DNA from: SIG607 sp045537575
GTDB lineage: Bacteria > Bacillota > Clostridia > Oscillospirales > Acutalibacteraceae
Assembly (NCBI GenBank): GCA_045537575.1
Contig: JAZSPU010000031.1
Span: forward strand, 1-31,685
Direction: 5' to 3'
Length of the DNA: 31,685 nucleotides
Positions within the stretch are counted from its first letter, which is position 1. Each line of letters starts with the position of its first letter. The position numbers were made by a program, and so were the translations under genes. Shown here in pieces: positions 1 through 7,899 of the stretch. Below the pieces are notes generated by a model. The model was not told the DNA's origin, did no database searches, and worked only from the letters and a program-made list of their open reading frames with translations.

Positions 1-115
1 TATCATCCGTGAGGACAAGAATCCCCGCGGTACCCGTATTTTCGGACCGGTAGCCAGAGAGCTTCGTGATAAGGACTACACAAAGATCTTATCTCTTGCT
101 CCCGAAGTACTTTAA
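1..115 (+). CDS. rplN: 50S ribosomal protein L14, 3' end
   Basis: This is the partial C-terminus of L14, cut by the window edge; 37 residues are visible in the frame beginning at base 2, ending in TAA. The visible tail (IIREDKNPRGTRIFGPVARE, then LRDKDYTKILSLAPEVL) carries the conserved L14 signature GTRIFGPVARELR. L14 is a large-subunit protein that forms an intersubunit bridge to 16S rRNA. The gene sits 15 bp upstream of rplX, the normal spc-operon order (rplN-rplX-rplE), so it is co-transcribed with everything up to rplQ. Confidence 0.95.
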   Translation, partial: IIREDKNPRGTRIFGPVARELRDKDYTKILSLAPEVL

Positions 116-130
116 TGGAGGATGAACACA

Positions 131-445
131 ATGAACATTAAAACTGGCGATACTGTAGTTCTCCTCACCGGAGACGAAAAATACCGTGGCAAAAGCGGTA
201 AGGTTCTCGAAGTTAGCCCCAAGGAAGGCAAGGTAATTGTTGAGGGTCTCAACGTTGTTAAAAAGCATATGAAACCCCGCAAAGCCGGCGATCCTTCTGG
301 CATCATTGAGACAGAAAGCGCAATTTACGCTTCTAAGGTGCAGCTTGTTTGCCCCAAATGCGGCAAGCCCACCCGCGTAGGTGTTAAAATCTACGAGGAC
401 GGCAAAAAAGACCGTATGTGCAAAAAGTGCAAAGAAACATTTTAA
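131..445 (+). CDS. rplX: 50S ribosomal protein L24, zinc-ribbon form
   Basis: L24 is an early assembly protein of the large subunit that binds 23S rRNA. The product is 104 aa. A KOW motif lies near residues 4-36 (TGDTVVLLTGDEKYRGKSGKV), and a C-terminal zinc ribbon has Cys74, Cys77, Cys97 and Cys100, as in many Firmicutes L24 proteins. An in-frame ATG at 122 was rejected as the start because it abuts the GGAGG at 117-121. The ATG at 131 has 9 bp spacing from that Shine-Dalgarno and gives the standard MNIKTGD N-terminus. Confidence 0.95.
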   Translation: MNIKTGDTVVLLTGDEKYRGKSGKVLEVSPKEGKVIVEGLNVVKKHMKPRKAGDPSGIIETESAIYASKVQLVCPKCGKPTRVGVKIYEDGKKDRMCKKCKETF

Positions 446-464
446 TGAGTAAGGAGGACATGAC

Positions 465-1004
465 ATGTCATTGTTGAGAGAAGAATATGTAAATTCTATT
501 GCTCCCGCATTGATGAAGAAATTCAATTACAAGAGCGTCATGCAGATTCCGAAGCTCGATAAAATTGTAATCAATGTAGGACTCAGCGAAGCAAAAGAAA
601 ACTCAAAGGTTATCGACGCTTGCATCGCTGACTTAAGCAAAATCACCGGTCAGAAAGCAATCCCCTGTGTTGCTAAAAAGTCGGTTGCGAACTTCAAACT
701 TCGTGCCGGAATGCCTATCGGTGTAAAAGTTACTCTCAGAGGCGAGAGAATGTATGAGTTCGTTGAGCGTTTGTTCAATGCAGCTCTTCCCCGTGTAAGA
801 GACTTCAGAGGAATTAATCCTAACTCTTTCGACGGCCGTGGTAACTATTCTATGGGCGTTAAAGAACAGCTTATCTTCCCTGAAATCGAATTTGATAAGA
901 TCGACAAGGTTCGCGGTATGGATATTAACTTCATTACCACAGCGAAAACCGACGAAGAAGCTCGTGAGTTATTAACTCTTATGGGCGCTCCGTTTGCGAA
1001 ATAA
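465..1004 (+). CDS. rplE: 50S ribosomal protein L5
   Basis: L5 binds 5S rRNA in the central protuberance and contacts the P-site tRNA. The product is 179 aa, the normal family length. The N-terminus (LLREEYVNSIAPALMKKFNY) and the conserved segments GQKAIPCVAKKSVANFKLR, GVKVTLRG and RDFRGINPNSFDGRGNYSMG are diagnostic. The start ATG follows AAGGAGG with good spacing. It lies between rplX and rpsN, the standard order. Nothing unusual was seen. Confidence 0.97.
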   Translation: MSLLREEYVNSIAPALMKKFNYKSVMQIPKLDKIVINVGLSEAKENSKVIDACIADLSKITGQKAIPCVAKKSVANFKLRAGMPIGVKVTLRGERMYEFVERLFNAALPRVRDFRGINPNSFDGRGNYSMGVKEQLIFPEIEFDKIDKVRGMDINFITTAKTDEEARELLTLMGAPFAK

Positions 1005-1016
1005 GGAGAAACGAAT

Positions 1017-1202
1017 ATGGCTAAAACATCTATGAAAATCAAACAGGCTCGTCCTGCCAAATTTTCTACCAGAGCTTACAGCAGATGCAAAATCTGCGGA
1101 CGTCCCCACGCTTATCTTCGCAAATACGGTATTTGCCGTATCTGTTTCAGAGAACTCGCCTACAAGGGTGAAATTCCCGGCGTGACTAAGGCAAGCTGGT
1201 AA
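1017..1202 (+). CDS. rpsN: 30S ribosomal protein S14, short zinc form
   Basis: S14 sits in the head of the small subunit. At 61 aa this is the short 'C+' type (also called rpsZ or S14 type Z), with Cys24, Cys27, Cys40 and Cys43 forming a zinc ribbon. The C-terminus GEIPGVTKASW is the family's typical end. AAGGAG precedes the ATG. The gene is in its normal spc position between rplE and rpsH. The roughly 89-100 aa zinc-free paralog that many Firmicutes carry elsewhere is not in this window. Confidence 0.97.
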   Translation: MAKTSMKIKQARPAKFSTRAYSRCKICGRPHAYLRKYGICRICFRELAYKGEIPGVTKASW

Positions 1203-1228
1203 AAGCAACAGAAAAGGAGGTTGACGGC

Positions 1229-1627
1229 ATGCAAATCACCGATACTATAGCTGATATGCTCACGAGAATTCGTAACGCATCTTCAGCAAAACATGATTCG
1301 GTAGATATCCCCGCGTCAAACGTAAAGAAGGCTATTGCTCAGATTTTACTTGACGAAGGATATATTACAAGCTTTCAGGTTATTGAAGACGGAAAGCAGG
1401 GCATGATTCATATCGTACTGAAGTATGGCCCGAAAAAATCTCAGATCATCACCGGAATCCGCAGAGTTTCCAAGCCCGGTTTGAGAATTTATACTAATGT
1501 TGAGGATATGCCTAAGGTAATGAAAGGCCTTGGTATTGCAATCCTTTCCACCTCTAAGGGTATTTTGACAGACAAAGAGGCTCGCAAAGCTAACGTTGGC
1601 GGCGAAGTTCTCGCTTATGTCTGGTAA
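1229..1627 (+). CDS. rpsH: 30S ribosomal protein S8
   Basis: S8 is a primary 16S rRNA binding protein and, in enterobacteria, the translational repressor of the spc operon. The product is 132 aa with the typical N-terminus MQITDTIADMLTRIRNAS and the conserved C-terminal part ISTSKGILTDKEARKANVGGEVLAYVW. AAAAGGAGG lies just upstream. The gene is intact and of normal length in the standard rpsN-rpsH-rplF order. I did not identify an S8-type autoregulatory site in the mRNA here. Confidence 0.97.
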   Translation: MQITDTIADMLTRIRNASSAKHDSVDIPASNVKKAIAQILLDEGYITSFQVIEDGKQGMIHIVLKYGPKKSQIITGIRRVSKPGLRIYTNVEDMPKVMKGLGIAILSTSKGILTDKEARKANVGGEVLAYVW

Positions 1628-1641
1628 GGAGGTGCTTCAGG

Positions 1642-2190
1642 ATGTCTCGTATTGGTAAAAAACCCATCGCTATTCCTGCAGGTGTTGAGGTAAAACTCAA
1701 TGGTACAGAAATGACCGTTAAGGGTCCTAAGGGTGAGCTTTCTGCTTCCCTTCGTCCTGAAATGGAAGTTGTTATTGAGAATGGCGAAATTAATGTTAAG
1801 CGTCCCAATGACAATCAGTTAAACCGTTCTCTCCACGGCCTTACCCGTACACTTATCGCTAATATGGTAGAAGGTGTTACCGAAGGCTTTAAGAAAGAAC
1901 ACGAAGTTAACGGTGTTGGTTATCGTGTTCAGAAGCAGGGAAAGAACCTTGTTATGAACCTTGGATACTCTCATCAGGTTATCATGGAAGAGCCCGCAGG
2001 CATCACTATTGATGTTCCTGCTCCTAACAAAATCATTGTTAGCGGTGCAGACAAACAGGCTGTAGGCCAGCTCGCTGCTCAGATCCGTGAAAAACGTCCG
2101 CCGGAGCCTTACAAGGGCAAGGGTATCAAATATGTTGATGAGTATATCCGCCGTAAAGAAGGTAAAGCCGCTAAGGGCGCAAAGAAATAA
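1642..2190 (+). CDS. rplF: 50S ribosomal protein L6
   Basis: L6 binds 23S rRNA near the sarcin-ricin loop and the factor-binding site. The product is 182 aa with the two tandem L6 folds. Conserved pieces are SRIGKKPIAIPAGV, VKGPKGELS, VNGVGYRVQ and the second-domain signature REKRPPEPYKGKGIKY. The tail is a short Lys/Ala-rich stretch (RRKEGKAAKGAKK). It starts 14 bp after rpsH behind AAGGAGGTG. Ordinary in length and position. Confidence 0.97.
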   Translation: MSRIGKKPIAIPAGVEVKLNGTEMTVKGPKGELSASLRPEMEVVIENGEINVKRPNDNQLNRSLHGLTRTLIANMVEGVTEGFKKEHEVNGVGYRVQKQGKNLVMNLGYSHQVIMEEPAGITIDVPAPNKIIVSGADKQAVGQLAAQIREKRPPEPYKGKGIKYVDEYIRRKEGKAAKGAKK

Positions 2191-2211
2191 TTTAGAAGGA
2201 GTGTATTTTAA

Positions 2212-2571
2212 ATGGTTACTAAACCAGATTCTAACAAGGCACGTCTTAAGCGTCACGTTCGCGTACGCGCTAAGATCAGCGGTACAGCTGAGTGCCCCCG
2301 CCTTGATGTATTCCGCTCCAACAGCAACATTTACGCCCAGCTTATCGACGACGTCAAGGGTGTTACTTTAGCTTCCGCTTCTACCATCGAAAAAGATTTC
2401 GAAGGCGCAAAGGGAAATAAAGAAGCAGCCCGCAAGGTTGGACAGTTAATTGCTAAACGTGCTCTTGATAAAGGTATCGAGTGTTGCGTTTTCGATCGTG
2501 GTGGCTATATTTATCACGGTCGTGTCTTGGAGCTTGCCGAAGGTGCCCGTGAGGGCGGCCTCAAGTTCTAA
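2212..2571 (+). CDS. rplR: 50S ribosomal protein L18
   Basis: L18 binds 5S rRNA with L5 and attaches it to the large subunit. The product is 119 aa with a basic N-terminus (KARLKRHVRVRAKISGTAE) and the conserved RLDVFRSNSNIYAQLIDD, VFDRGGYIYHGRV and AEGAREGGLKF. An AAGGAG Shine-Dalgarno precedes the ATG by about 10 bp. It sits in the usual rplF-rplR-rpsE order. Confidence 0.97.
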   Translation: MVTKPDSNKARLKRHVRVRAKISGTAECPRLDVFRSNSNIYAQLIDDVKGVTLASASTIEKDFEGAKGNKEAARKVGQLIAKRALDKGIECCVFDRGGYIYHGRVLELAEGAREGGLKF

Positions 2572-2590
2572 TTGAAGAGGAGGAATAACT

Positions 2591-3091
2591 TTGGCTAATT
2601 TTGACGCAAATAATGTTGAATTACAAGAACGCGTAGTTGCTATCAACCGCGTATCTAAAACCGTTAAGGGCGGTCGTATCATGAAATTCTCCGCTTTGGT
2701 TGTTGTCGGCGACGGCAATGGCAAGGTAGGTTTCGGCCTCGGTAAAGCAGGTGAAGTTCCGGATGCAATCCGCAAGGGAATTGAGGATGCTAAGAAGAAT
2801 ATGATTACCGTAGCTCTCAAAGGCTCCACTATTCCTCATGAAATCGTTGGCGAGTTCGGCGCAGGCCGCGTGCTCTTAAAGCCCGCTGCAACCGGTACCG
2901 GTGTTATTGCCGGCGGTCCTGTTCGTGCCGTACTTGAAGCTGTTGGTATCAAGGATATCCGTACCAAAGCTTTACGCTCTAACAATCCCTGTAACGTTGT
3001 AAGAGCTACCATTCAGGGCCTTGCTGCACTTCGCAACGCTGAAGAAGTTGCTGCTATCCGTGGCAAGTCCGTTAAAGAAATCGTTGGTTAA
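2591..3091 (+). CDS. rpsE: 30S ribosomal protein S5, TTG start
   Basis: S5 lies at the mRNA entry tunnel of the 30S subunit and affects decoding fidelity. The product is 166 aa. It has an N-terminal dsRBD-like part (VVAINRVSKTVKGGR, then FSALVVVGDGNGKVGFGLGK) and a C-terminal domain with AGGPVRAVLEAVGI and LRSNNPCNVVRAT. The start codon is TTG at 2591. It follows GAGGAGG with about 8 bp spacing and is the only codon that gives the correct MANFD-type N-terminus. TTG in a highly expressed gene is mildly unusual. Confidence 0.96.
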   Translation: MANFDANNVELQERVVAINRVSKTVKGGRIMKFSALVVVGDGNGKVGFGLGKAGEVPDAIRKGIEDAKKNMITVALKGSTIPHEIVGEFGAGRVLLKPAATGTGVIAGGPVRAVLEAVGIKDIRTKALRSNNPCNVVRATIQGLAALRNAEEVAAIRGKSVKEIVG

Positions 3092-3105
3092 GGAGGAGCA
3101 ATATA

Positions 3106-3282
3106 ATGGCACTTAAAGTTAAACTTATCAAAAGCACCATTGGCTCCAAGAAGGACCAGATCGCAACTGTTGAAGCTTTAGGACTTAAGAAGATAGGCGA
3201 TGAGTCTATTCAGCCCGATAACGCTTCTACAAAAGGCAAAATTAAAAAAGTCGTACACCTCGTTGAGGTGAGCGAAGCTTAA
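3106..3282 (+). CDS. rpmD: 50S ribosomal protein L30
   Basis: This is a 58-aa small large-subunit protein. I translated it directly: ATG at 3106 behind AAGGAGG, TAA at 3280-3282. The product reads MALKVKLIKSTIGSKKDQ, continues with TVEALGLKKIGDES, and ends VVHLVEVSEA. This matches the L30 family: a VKLIKSxIGxxxxQ beginning and a single ferredoxin-like fold. It lies between rpsE and rplO, its normal place. Confidence 0.95.
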   Translation: MALKVKLIKSTIGSKKDQIATVEALGLKKIGDESIQPDNASTKGKIKKVVHLVEVSEA

Positions 3283-3310
3283 TTTGCTTCAATGCAAGGA
3301 GGTGCGAAAA

Positions 3311-3751
3311 ATGAAACTTCATGAATTATCCCCTGCTTTTGGTTCTACTAAAGAAGCAAAGCGTATAGGTAGAGGTCATGGTTCCGGTAACGGTAAAACT
3401 GCCGGAAAAGGTCACAAAGGACAGAAAGCACGTGCCGGTCACGGTATGTCTGCAGGTTTCGAAGGCGGTCAGATGCCCCTTCAGAGACGTGTTCCTAAGC
3501 GTGGCTTCAATAACATTTTTGCTGAAGAGGTTATCGCTATTAACGTTAGCGCTCTCGAGGTATTCGAGGACGGCGCAGTTGTAGATGCTGCCGCTTTAGC
3601 TGACAAGGGTATTGTGAAGAAGGCTTCCTACCCTGTAAAGGTTCTCGGTAAAGGTGAACTCACTAAGAAGCTTACCGTAAAGCTTAACGCTTTCTCCGCT
3701 TCTGCTGCTGAGAAAATCGCTGCAGCCGGCGGAAAGACCGAGGTGATTTAA
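3311..3751 (+). CDS. rplO: 50S ribosomal protein L15
   Basis: L15 is a late-assembly protein of the large subunit. The product is 146 aa with the typical MKLHELSPAFGSTKEAKRIG start and the Gly/Lys-rich extension (GRGHGSGNGKTAGKGHKGQK) that threads into 23S rRNA. It continues with the globular domain GFEGGQMPLQRRVPKRGF. A longer reading frame opens at a TTG at 3284. The ATG at 3311 has AAGGAGGTG 7-8 bp upstream and gives the canonical N-terminus, so I use that. The stop is 2 bp before secY, which suggests translational coupling. Confidence 0.96.
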   Translation: MKLHELSPAFGSTKEAKRIGRGHGSGNGKTAGKGHKGQKARAGHGMSAGFEGGQMPLQRRVPKRGFNNIFAEEVIAINVSALEVFEDGAVVDAAALADKGIVKKASYPVKVLGKGELTKKLTVKLNAFSASAAEKIAAAGGKTEVI

Positions 3752-3753
3752 CC

Positions 3754-5037
3754 GTGTTAGAGACATTAAGAAACGCCTGGGCTGTTAAAGATATCAGACG
3801 CAAGATCCTTTTCACGGTTTTAATTTTGATCGTATTCCGTATCGGTTCAGTAATTCCGGTTCCGTTTATTGACGTAGGCGCAATGCTGAATGGCAATTTT
3901 GGCGCTAATGAGTTTTTCAGCTATTTGTCTGTTCTCACAGGCGGTGGTTTGGATTACGGCGCTATATTTGCTCTTTCCGTTACTCCGTACATCAACTCTT
4001 CAATTATTATTCAGTTACTTTCAGTTGCTATCCCTGCTCTTGAGCGTCTTTCCAAAGAAGGCGAAGAGGGCAAGAAGAAACTCGCTCAGATAACCCGTTA
4101 CACAACCGTTATCTTAGGTCTTCTTCAGGGTACTGCATACTTCATTTACCTCGCTAATCAGGGATGTTTAAGCGTATCTAAGAGCGACGGATTTGTTTTC
4201 TGGCTCGCTTCTGTAGTTATCATTCTTTGCTTCACTGCAGGTAGTGCACTTGTAATGTGGCTCGGTGAACAGATAGATACCAAGGGTATCGGTAACGGTA
4301 TCTCTATGATTCTCTTTGCAGGTATTATTTCCAGAGCACCCGATGCTGCTGCAGTAATGATTACAAACCTTCAGGATCCTTCTAAGATTGTTCCTGTAAT
4401 CGGTATTGTATTACTCTTCTTAGTATTGGTTATGTTCGTAGTATGGATGACAGCTGCTGAAAGAAGAATTCCCGTACAGTACGCAAAGCGTGTTGTTGGT
4501 AACAAAATGTACGGTGGTCAAAATACTCACATTCCGATTAAAGTAAATATGTCGGGTGTTATGCCTGTAATATTTGCAAGTTCTATTCTTATGTTACCGA
4601 CTATGATTCTCGGCTTCACCAGAAACGAGACTACAAGTTGGTACAAGTTCCTGAAATTGTTCAGCACACAGGGCGTGTTCTATGCAGTTCTCTACTTCAT
4701 ACTGATTATCGGTTTTGCATACTTCTATGCTACCATTCAGTTTAATCCTGTAGAGATGACCAACAACCTTAGAAAGAACGGCGGTTCTATCCCCGGTATT
4801 CGTCCCGGTAAACCTACCTCTGATTTCATTTCTAAGATTTTGTCAAGAATTACCTTAATGGGCGCATTCTTCCTGAGTGTAGTAGCAATACTTCCTATCG
4901 CTGTAGGTCAAATCGGCGGAATGAATATTTCCCTCGGTGGTACCTCAATGCTCATTCTTGTAGGTGTTGCTCTCGATACAGTTCAGAATCTTGAATCTCA
5001 GATGATGATGCGTCACTACAAGGGATTCCTTGATTAA
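3754..5037 (+). CDS. secY: Protein translocase subunit SecY, GTG start
   Basis: SecY is the channel of the Sec translocon in the cytoplasmic membrane and works with SecE, SecG and SecA. The product is 427 aa, the normal length, with about ten hydrophobic segments. Diagnostic stretches are FRIGSVIPVPFID, ALSVTPYINSSIIIQLL, TAAERRIPVQYAKRVVG and, near the end, MRHYKGFLD. The start is GTG only 2 bp after the rplO stop. The GAGGTG within the end of rplO is the probable ribosome binding site. This is the usual secY position among ribosomal genes. Confidence 0.97.
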   Translation: MLETLRNAWAVKDIRRKILFTVLILIVFRIGSVIPVPFIDVGAMLNGNFGANEFFSYLSVLTGGGLDYGAIFALSVTPYINSSIIIQLLSVAIPALERLSKEGEEGKKKLAQITRYTTVILGLLQGTAYFIYLANQGCLSVSKSDGFVFWLASVVIILCFTAGSALVMWLGEQIDTKGIGNGISMILFAGIISRAPDAAAVMITNLQDPSKIVPVIGIVLLFLVLVMFVVWMTAAERRIPVQYAKRVVGNKMYGGQNTHIPIKVNMSGVMPVIFASSILMLPTMILGFTRNETTSWYKFLKLFSTQGVFYAVLYFILIIGFAYFYATIQFNPVEMTNNLRKNGGSIPGIRPGKPTSDFISKILSRITLMGAFFLSVVAILPIAVGQIGGMNISLGGTSMLILVGVALDTVQNLESQMMMRHYKGFLD

Positions 5038-5052
5038 TAAAGGAGAACTTAT

Positions 5053-5685
5053 ATGAAGCTCATTCTTTTGGGTGCACCTGGTGCCGGCAAAGGCACACAG
5101 GCAGAATTTATTTCAGAAAAATGTAATATTCCTACCATTTCTACCGGAAATATAATCCGCGCCGCTTTAAAGAACGGCACAGAAATGGGTAAGGTTGCTA
5201 AATCTTATATCGACGCCGGTGAACTTGTTCCCGATGAGGTTGTTATAGGAATTGTAAAGGAAAGACTTAGCGAAGATGACTGTGCAAACGGTTACATTCT
5301 CGATGGCTTCCCCCGTACCATTCCTCAGGCCGAGGCGCTTGATCAGATGGGCGATACCGTTGACACCGTTCTTTCTATTGAAGTAGAAGATGCTGAAATA
5401 GTTAAACGTATGTCCGGCAGACGCGTATGTGAAAAGTGCGGAACAAGCTACCATACCGAATATAAAATTCCCGATAAGGAAGGTATCTGTAATCTCTGCG
5501 GCGGTAACCTTGTTATCCGTAAGGATGATGAACCTGCAACGGTACTAAACCGCTTGGAAGTTTATCATCAGCAGACAGAACCTCTTATGGCTTATTATGA
5601 AGCTCAGGGTAAGCTTATTTCGGTAAAGGGAACCGACACTGTCGAGGAGACAACTAAGGCTGTCTTCAAGGCTTTGGAGATTTAG
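5053..5685 (+). CDS. adk: Adenylate kinase, zinc-LID form
   Basis: Adenylate kinase catalyses ATP + AMP = 2 ADP in the cytosol. The product is 210 aa. The P-loop GAPGAGKGTQ is at residues 7-16, the AMP-site segment is LDGFPRT near 83-89, and the long LID holds Cys126, Cys129, Cys146 and Cys149, the structural zinc site of many Gram-positive Adks. AAAGGAG precedes the ATG, 15 bp after secY. The secY-adk-map order is the classical Firmicutes arrangement. Confidence 0.97.
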   Translation: MKLILLGAPGAGKGTQAEFISEKCNIPTISTGNIIRAALKNGTEMGKVAKSYIDAGELVPDEVVIGIVKERLSEDDCANGYILDGFPRTIPQAEALDQMGDTVDTVLSIEVEDAEIVKRMSGRRVCEKCGTSYHTEYKIPDKEGICNLCGGNLVIRKDDEPATVLNRLEVYHQQTEPLMAYYEAQGKLISVKGTDTVEETTKAVFKALEI

Positions 5686-5687
5686 TT

Positions 5688-6437
5688 ATGATAGTGCTTA
5701 AAACCAGTCGAGAGCTAGGCTTTATGCGTGAAGCCTGCAGAATATCGGCAGGAGCATTACAGTTGGTTGGCAAGTGTGTTGAGCCCGGGATTTCCACGGC
5801 AGAACTTGATAAAATTGCTGAAGATTACATTAGAAGTCAGGGTGCAACCCCTAACTTCAAAGGTTATTCGGGTTATCCCGCAACAGCTTGTATATCCATA
5901 AATAATGAGGTGATTCACGGCATACCTTCAAAAAAGCGTATCCTTAAAGCAGGCGATATCGTCAGCGTAGATTTAGGAGCAGCTTTAGAAGGCTATAACG
6001 GTGATAATGCCGCCACTTTCGCTGTGGGAGATATTGACCCCGAAGCGAAGCGGCTGATAGACGCGACCAGAGAAAGCCTTTACGAAGGCATAGCTGCTGC
6101 TCGCGCAGGCGGTAGAATCGGTGATATAGGAAGCGCTATTCAGCGTTATGTCGAAGCGAGAGGCTTTTCCGTTGTACGAGAATTCGTAGGACACGGAATC
6201 GGCACCAAGCTTCACGAAGCACCTGAAGTCCCGAATTTCGGTACACCCGGAAAGGGAATCCGTTTGATGCCGGGTATGACAATTGCTATTGAGCCTATGA
6301 TAAATATGGGCTTACCCGGAGTTAAAACCTTATCAGACGGCTGGACGGTTGAAACAAAGGATGGTTCGCTGTCAGCTCACTTTGAGCATACGGTAGCGAT
6401 AACCTCCGACGGCGCACAGATACTTACTAACGTATAG
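5688..6437 (+). CDS. map: Methionine aminopeptidase, type I
   Basis: This enzyme removes the N-terminal Met from nascent proteins. The product is 249 aa with no N-terminal extension (type Ia). The dimetal ligands are all visible: Asp95 (VSVDLG), Asp106 (YNGDNAATF), His169 (FVGHGIG), Glu202 (IEPM) and Glu233 (FEHTVAIT). The substrate-binding His77 is in EVIHGIPS. It starts 2 bp after the adk stop, without a strong separate Shine-Dalgarno, so its translation is probably coupled to adk. Confidence 0.97.
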   Translation: MIVLKTSRELGFMREACRISAGALQLVGKCVEPGISTAELDKIAEDYIRSQGATPNFKGYSGYPATACISINNEVIHGIPSKKRILKAGDIVSVDLGAALEGYNGDNAATFAVGDIDPEAKRLIDATRESLYEGIAAARAGGRIGDIGSAIQRYVEARGFSVVREFVGHGIGTKLHEAPEVPNFGTPGKGIRLMPGMTIAIEPMINMGLPGVKTLSDGWTVETKDGSLSAHFEHTVAITSDGAQILTNV

Positions 6438-6445
6438 AGGTTCTT

Positions 6446-6700
6446 ATGAAAACTTTAAGTATAGTAAAATCTGTTGCCGGCAGAGATAAAGGAAGTTTAC
6501 TTGCCGTTGTCGGTGAGTGTGACGGTCGGGTTCTTGTTTGCGAAGGCAAAGAAAGGCCCCTTGAAAGACCGAAACTTAAAAACAAAAGACATCTCGTTTT
6601 TACCGGTCAGTGTCTTAATGAAGAAGATTTAAATTCAAACAAATCATTACGCCGCGCTTTGAAGCGTTGTGAAATTAAGGAGGATTCCAGTTATGTCTAA
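6446..6700 (+). CDS. Small KOW-domain RNA-binding protein
   Basis: The product is 84 aa, basic, with a KOW-like N-terminus (IVKSVAGRDKGSLLAVVGEC, then DGRVLVCEGKERPLERPKLK) reminiscent of the L14e/L27e-like proteins that clostridia encode between map and infA. Its exact job is not established. The KOW fold and the position among ribosomal genes point to RNA or ribosome binding. It starts 8 bp after map. Its last 8 bp overlap the start of infA, and the AAGGAGG for infA lies inside its coding sequence, so the two are translationally coupled. The family call is fairly safe; the function is inference. Confidence 0.85.
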   Translation: MKTLSIVKSVAGRDKGSLLAVVGECDGRVLVCEGKERPLERPKLKNKRHLVFTGQCLNEEDLNSNKSLRRALKRCEIKEDSSYV

Positions 6701-6911
6701 AGAAGATGTAATTGAATTAGAGGGTACTGTAGTCGAGACTATGCCCAATGCAATGTTTAAAGTTGAAATTCAGGGAGGACATACAATCCTTGCTCACATT
6801 TCCGGAAAATTACGTATGAACTTTATACGTATTCTCCCCGGCGATAAAGTAACGGTTGAAATGTCTCCGTACGACCTGTCTAAAGGACGCATTACTTGGC
6901 GTTCTAAATAA
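6693..6911 (+). CDS. infA: Translation initiation factor IF-1
   Basis: IF-1 is a 72-aa OB-fold protein that occupies the 30S A site during initiation. The sequence MSKEDVIELEGTVVETMPNA followed by MFKVEIQGGHTILAHISGKL, RILPGDKVTVEMSPYDL and KGRITWR is unmistakable. The ATG at 6693 was chosen: AAGGAGG at 6677-6683 is spaced correctly and the N-terminus is canonical. An upstream in-frame ATG at 6669 would add eight non-conserved residues. It overlaps the preceding KOW gene by 8 bp. Confidence 0.97.
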   Translation: MSKEDVIELEGTVVETMPNAMFKVEIQGGHTILAHISGKLRMNFIRILPGDKVTVEMSPYDLSKGRITWRSK

Positions 6912-6943
6912 GACGGTCAAAAAAAACTAGGAGGGTAATCCAA

Positions 6944-7057
6944 ATGAAAGTCAGACCTTCTGTAAAAAAGATTTGCGAAAAATGCAAAATCATCAAGCGC
7001 AAGGGTAAAATCATGGTAATCTGTGAGAACCCCAAGCACAAACAGCGTCAGGGTTAA
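6944..7057 (+). CDS. rpmJ: 50S ribosomal protein L36, zinc form
   Basis: L36 is the smallest large-subunit protein; I translated it directly. It is 37 aa: MKVRPSVKKICEKCK, a basic middle, and the end ENPKHKQRQG. Zinc ligands Cys11, Cys14, Cys27 and His32 are present, so this is the zinc-binding (C+) form. AGGAGGG precedes the ATG. It sits between infA and rpsM, the standard Firmicutes order. Confidence 0.96.
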   Translation: MKVRPSVKKICEKCKIIKRKGKIMVICENPKHKQRQG

Positions 7058-7087
7058 CCCGCGCTATACAGTGGAGGTGTATTAAAT

Positions 7088-7456
7088 ATGGCTCGTATTG
7101 CTGGTGTAGATTTGCCGAATAACAAGCGTGTTGAGATTGGTCTCACCTATATTTTCGGCATTGGACTTACAACATCCAGAGAAATTCTTGCAGCCACCGG
7201 AGTTAATCCGGATACCCGTGTCAAAGATTTGACCGAAGATGATATTTCCAAGCTGCGTGAGTATATCGACCACAACCTTCAGGTTGAAGGTGACCGTCGC
7301 CGTACCGTAGCATTTGACATCAAGAGACTTATTGAAATCGGAAGTTACAGAGGCCTTCGTCATCGTAAGGGCTTACCGGTAAGAGGACAGCGTTCCAAGA
7401 CCAATGCCCGTACCCGTAAGGGTCCCAAGAAGACCATTGCTAACAAGAAGAAATAA
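7088..7456 (+). CDS. rpsM: 30S ribosomal protein S13
   Basis: S13 lies in the head of the 30S subunit and forms bridges to the large subunit. The product is 122 aa: MARIAGVDLPNNKRVEIGLT at the N-terminus, the helix-two-turn-helix region, then the conserved RGLRHRKGLPVRGQRSKTNA and a Lys/Arg-rich tail ending NKKK. A GGAGGTG Shine-Dalgarno precedes the ATG. It is the first gene of the classical alpha operon block rpsM-rpsK-rpsD-rpoA-rplQ. Confidence 0.97.
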   Translation: MARIAGVDLPNNKRVEIGLTYIFGIGLTTSREILAATGVNPDTRVKDLTEDDISKLREYIDHNLQVEGDRRRTVAFDIKRLIEIGSYRGLRHRKGLPVRGQRSKTNARTRKGPKKTIANKKK

Positions 7457-7473
7457 GTCAGGAGGAAGATAAT

Positions 7474-7875
7474 ATGGCTACTGCAAAGGCTAAAACGACT
7501 TCTACCCGTAGACGTCGCGAAAAGAAAAACATTGAACGTGGTGCTGCTCATATCCAGTCAACCTTCAACAATACTATCGTTACCATTACCGATTCTCAGG
7601 GTAATGCTCTTTCCTGGGCTTCTGCCGGCGAACTCGGCTTCAGAGGTTCCAGAAAGTCCACTCCTTTTGCTGCACAGAGCGCTGCAGAAACTGCTGCTAA
7701 AGCTGCTATGGAACACGGACTTAAAATCGTTGAAGTATTTGTTAAAGGCCCCGGTGCTGGTCGTGAAGCTGCTATCCGTGCATTACAGTCTGCAGGACTT
7801 GAAGTTACTATGATTAAAGACGTAACTCCTATCCCGCACAACGGCTGCCGTCCTCCTAAGAGAAGACGTGTATAA
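7474..7875 (+). CDS. rpsK: 30S ribosomal protein S11
   Basis: S11 is part of the 30S platform and lies near the Shine-Dalgarno helix. The product is 133 aa with a basic N-terminal tail (TTSTRRRREKKNIERG), the conserved AHIQSTFNNTIVTITDSQGN, FRGSRKSTPFAAQ and the C-terminal signature PHNGCRPPKRRRV. AGGAGG precedes the ATG. Normal length and position. Confidence 0.97.
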   Translation: MATAKAKTTSTRRRREKKNIERGAAHIQSTFNNTIVTITDSQGNALSWASAGELGFRGSRKSTPFAAQSAAETAAKAAMEHGLKIVEVFVKGPGAGREAAIRALQSAGLEVTMIKDVTPIPHNGCRPPKRRRV

Positions 7876-7899
7876 CCGAAATATTTGGAGGTGTAAAAC

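Noticed and set aside
122..130. Upstream ATG for rplX
   Set aside because: It directly touches the GGAGG, leaving no spacing, and adds three non-conserved residues; the ATG at 131 is well placed.
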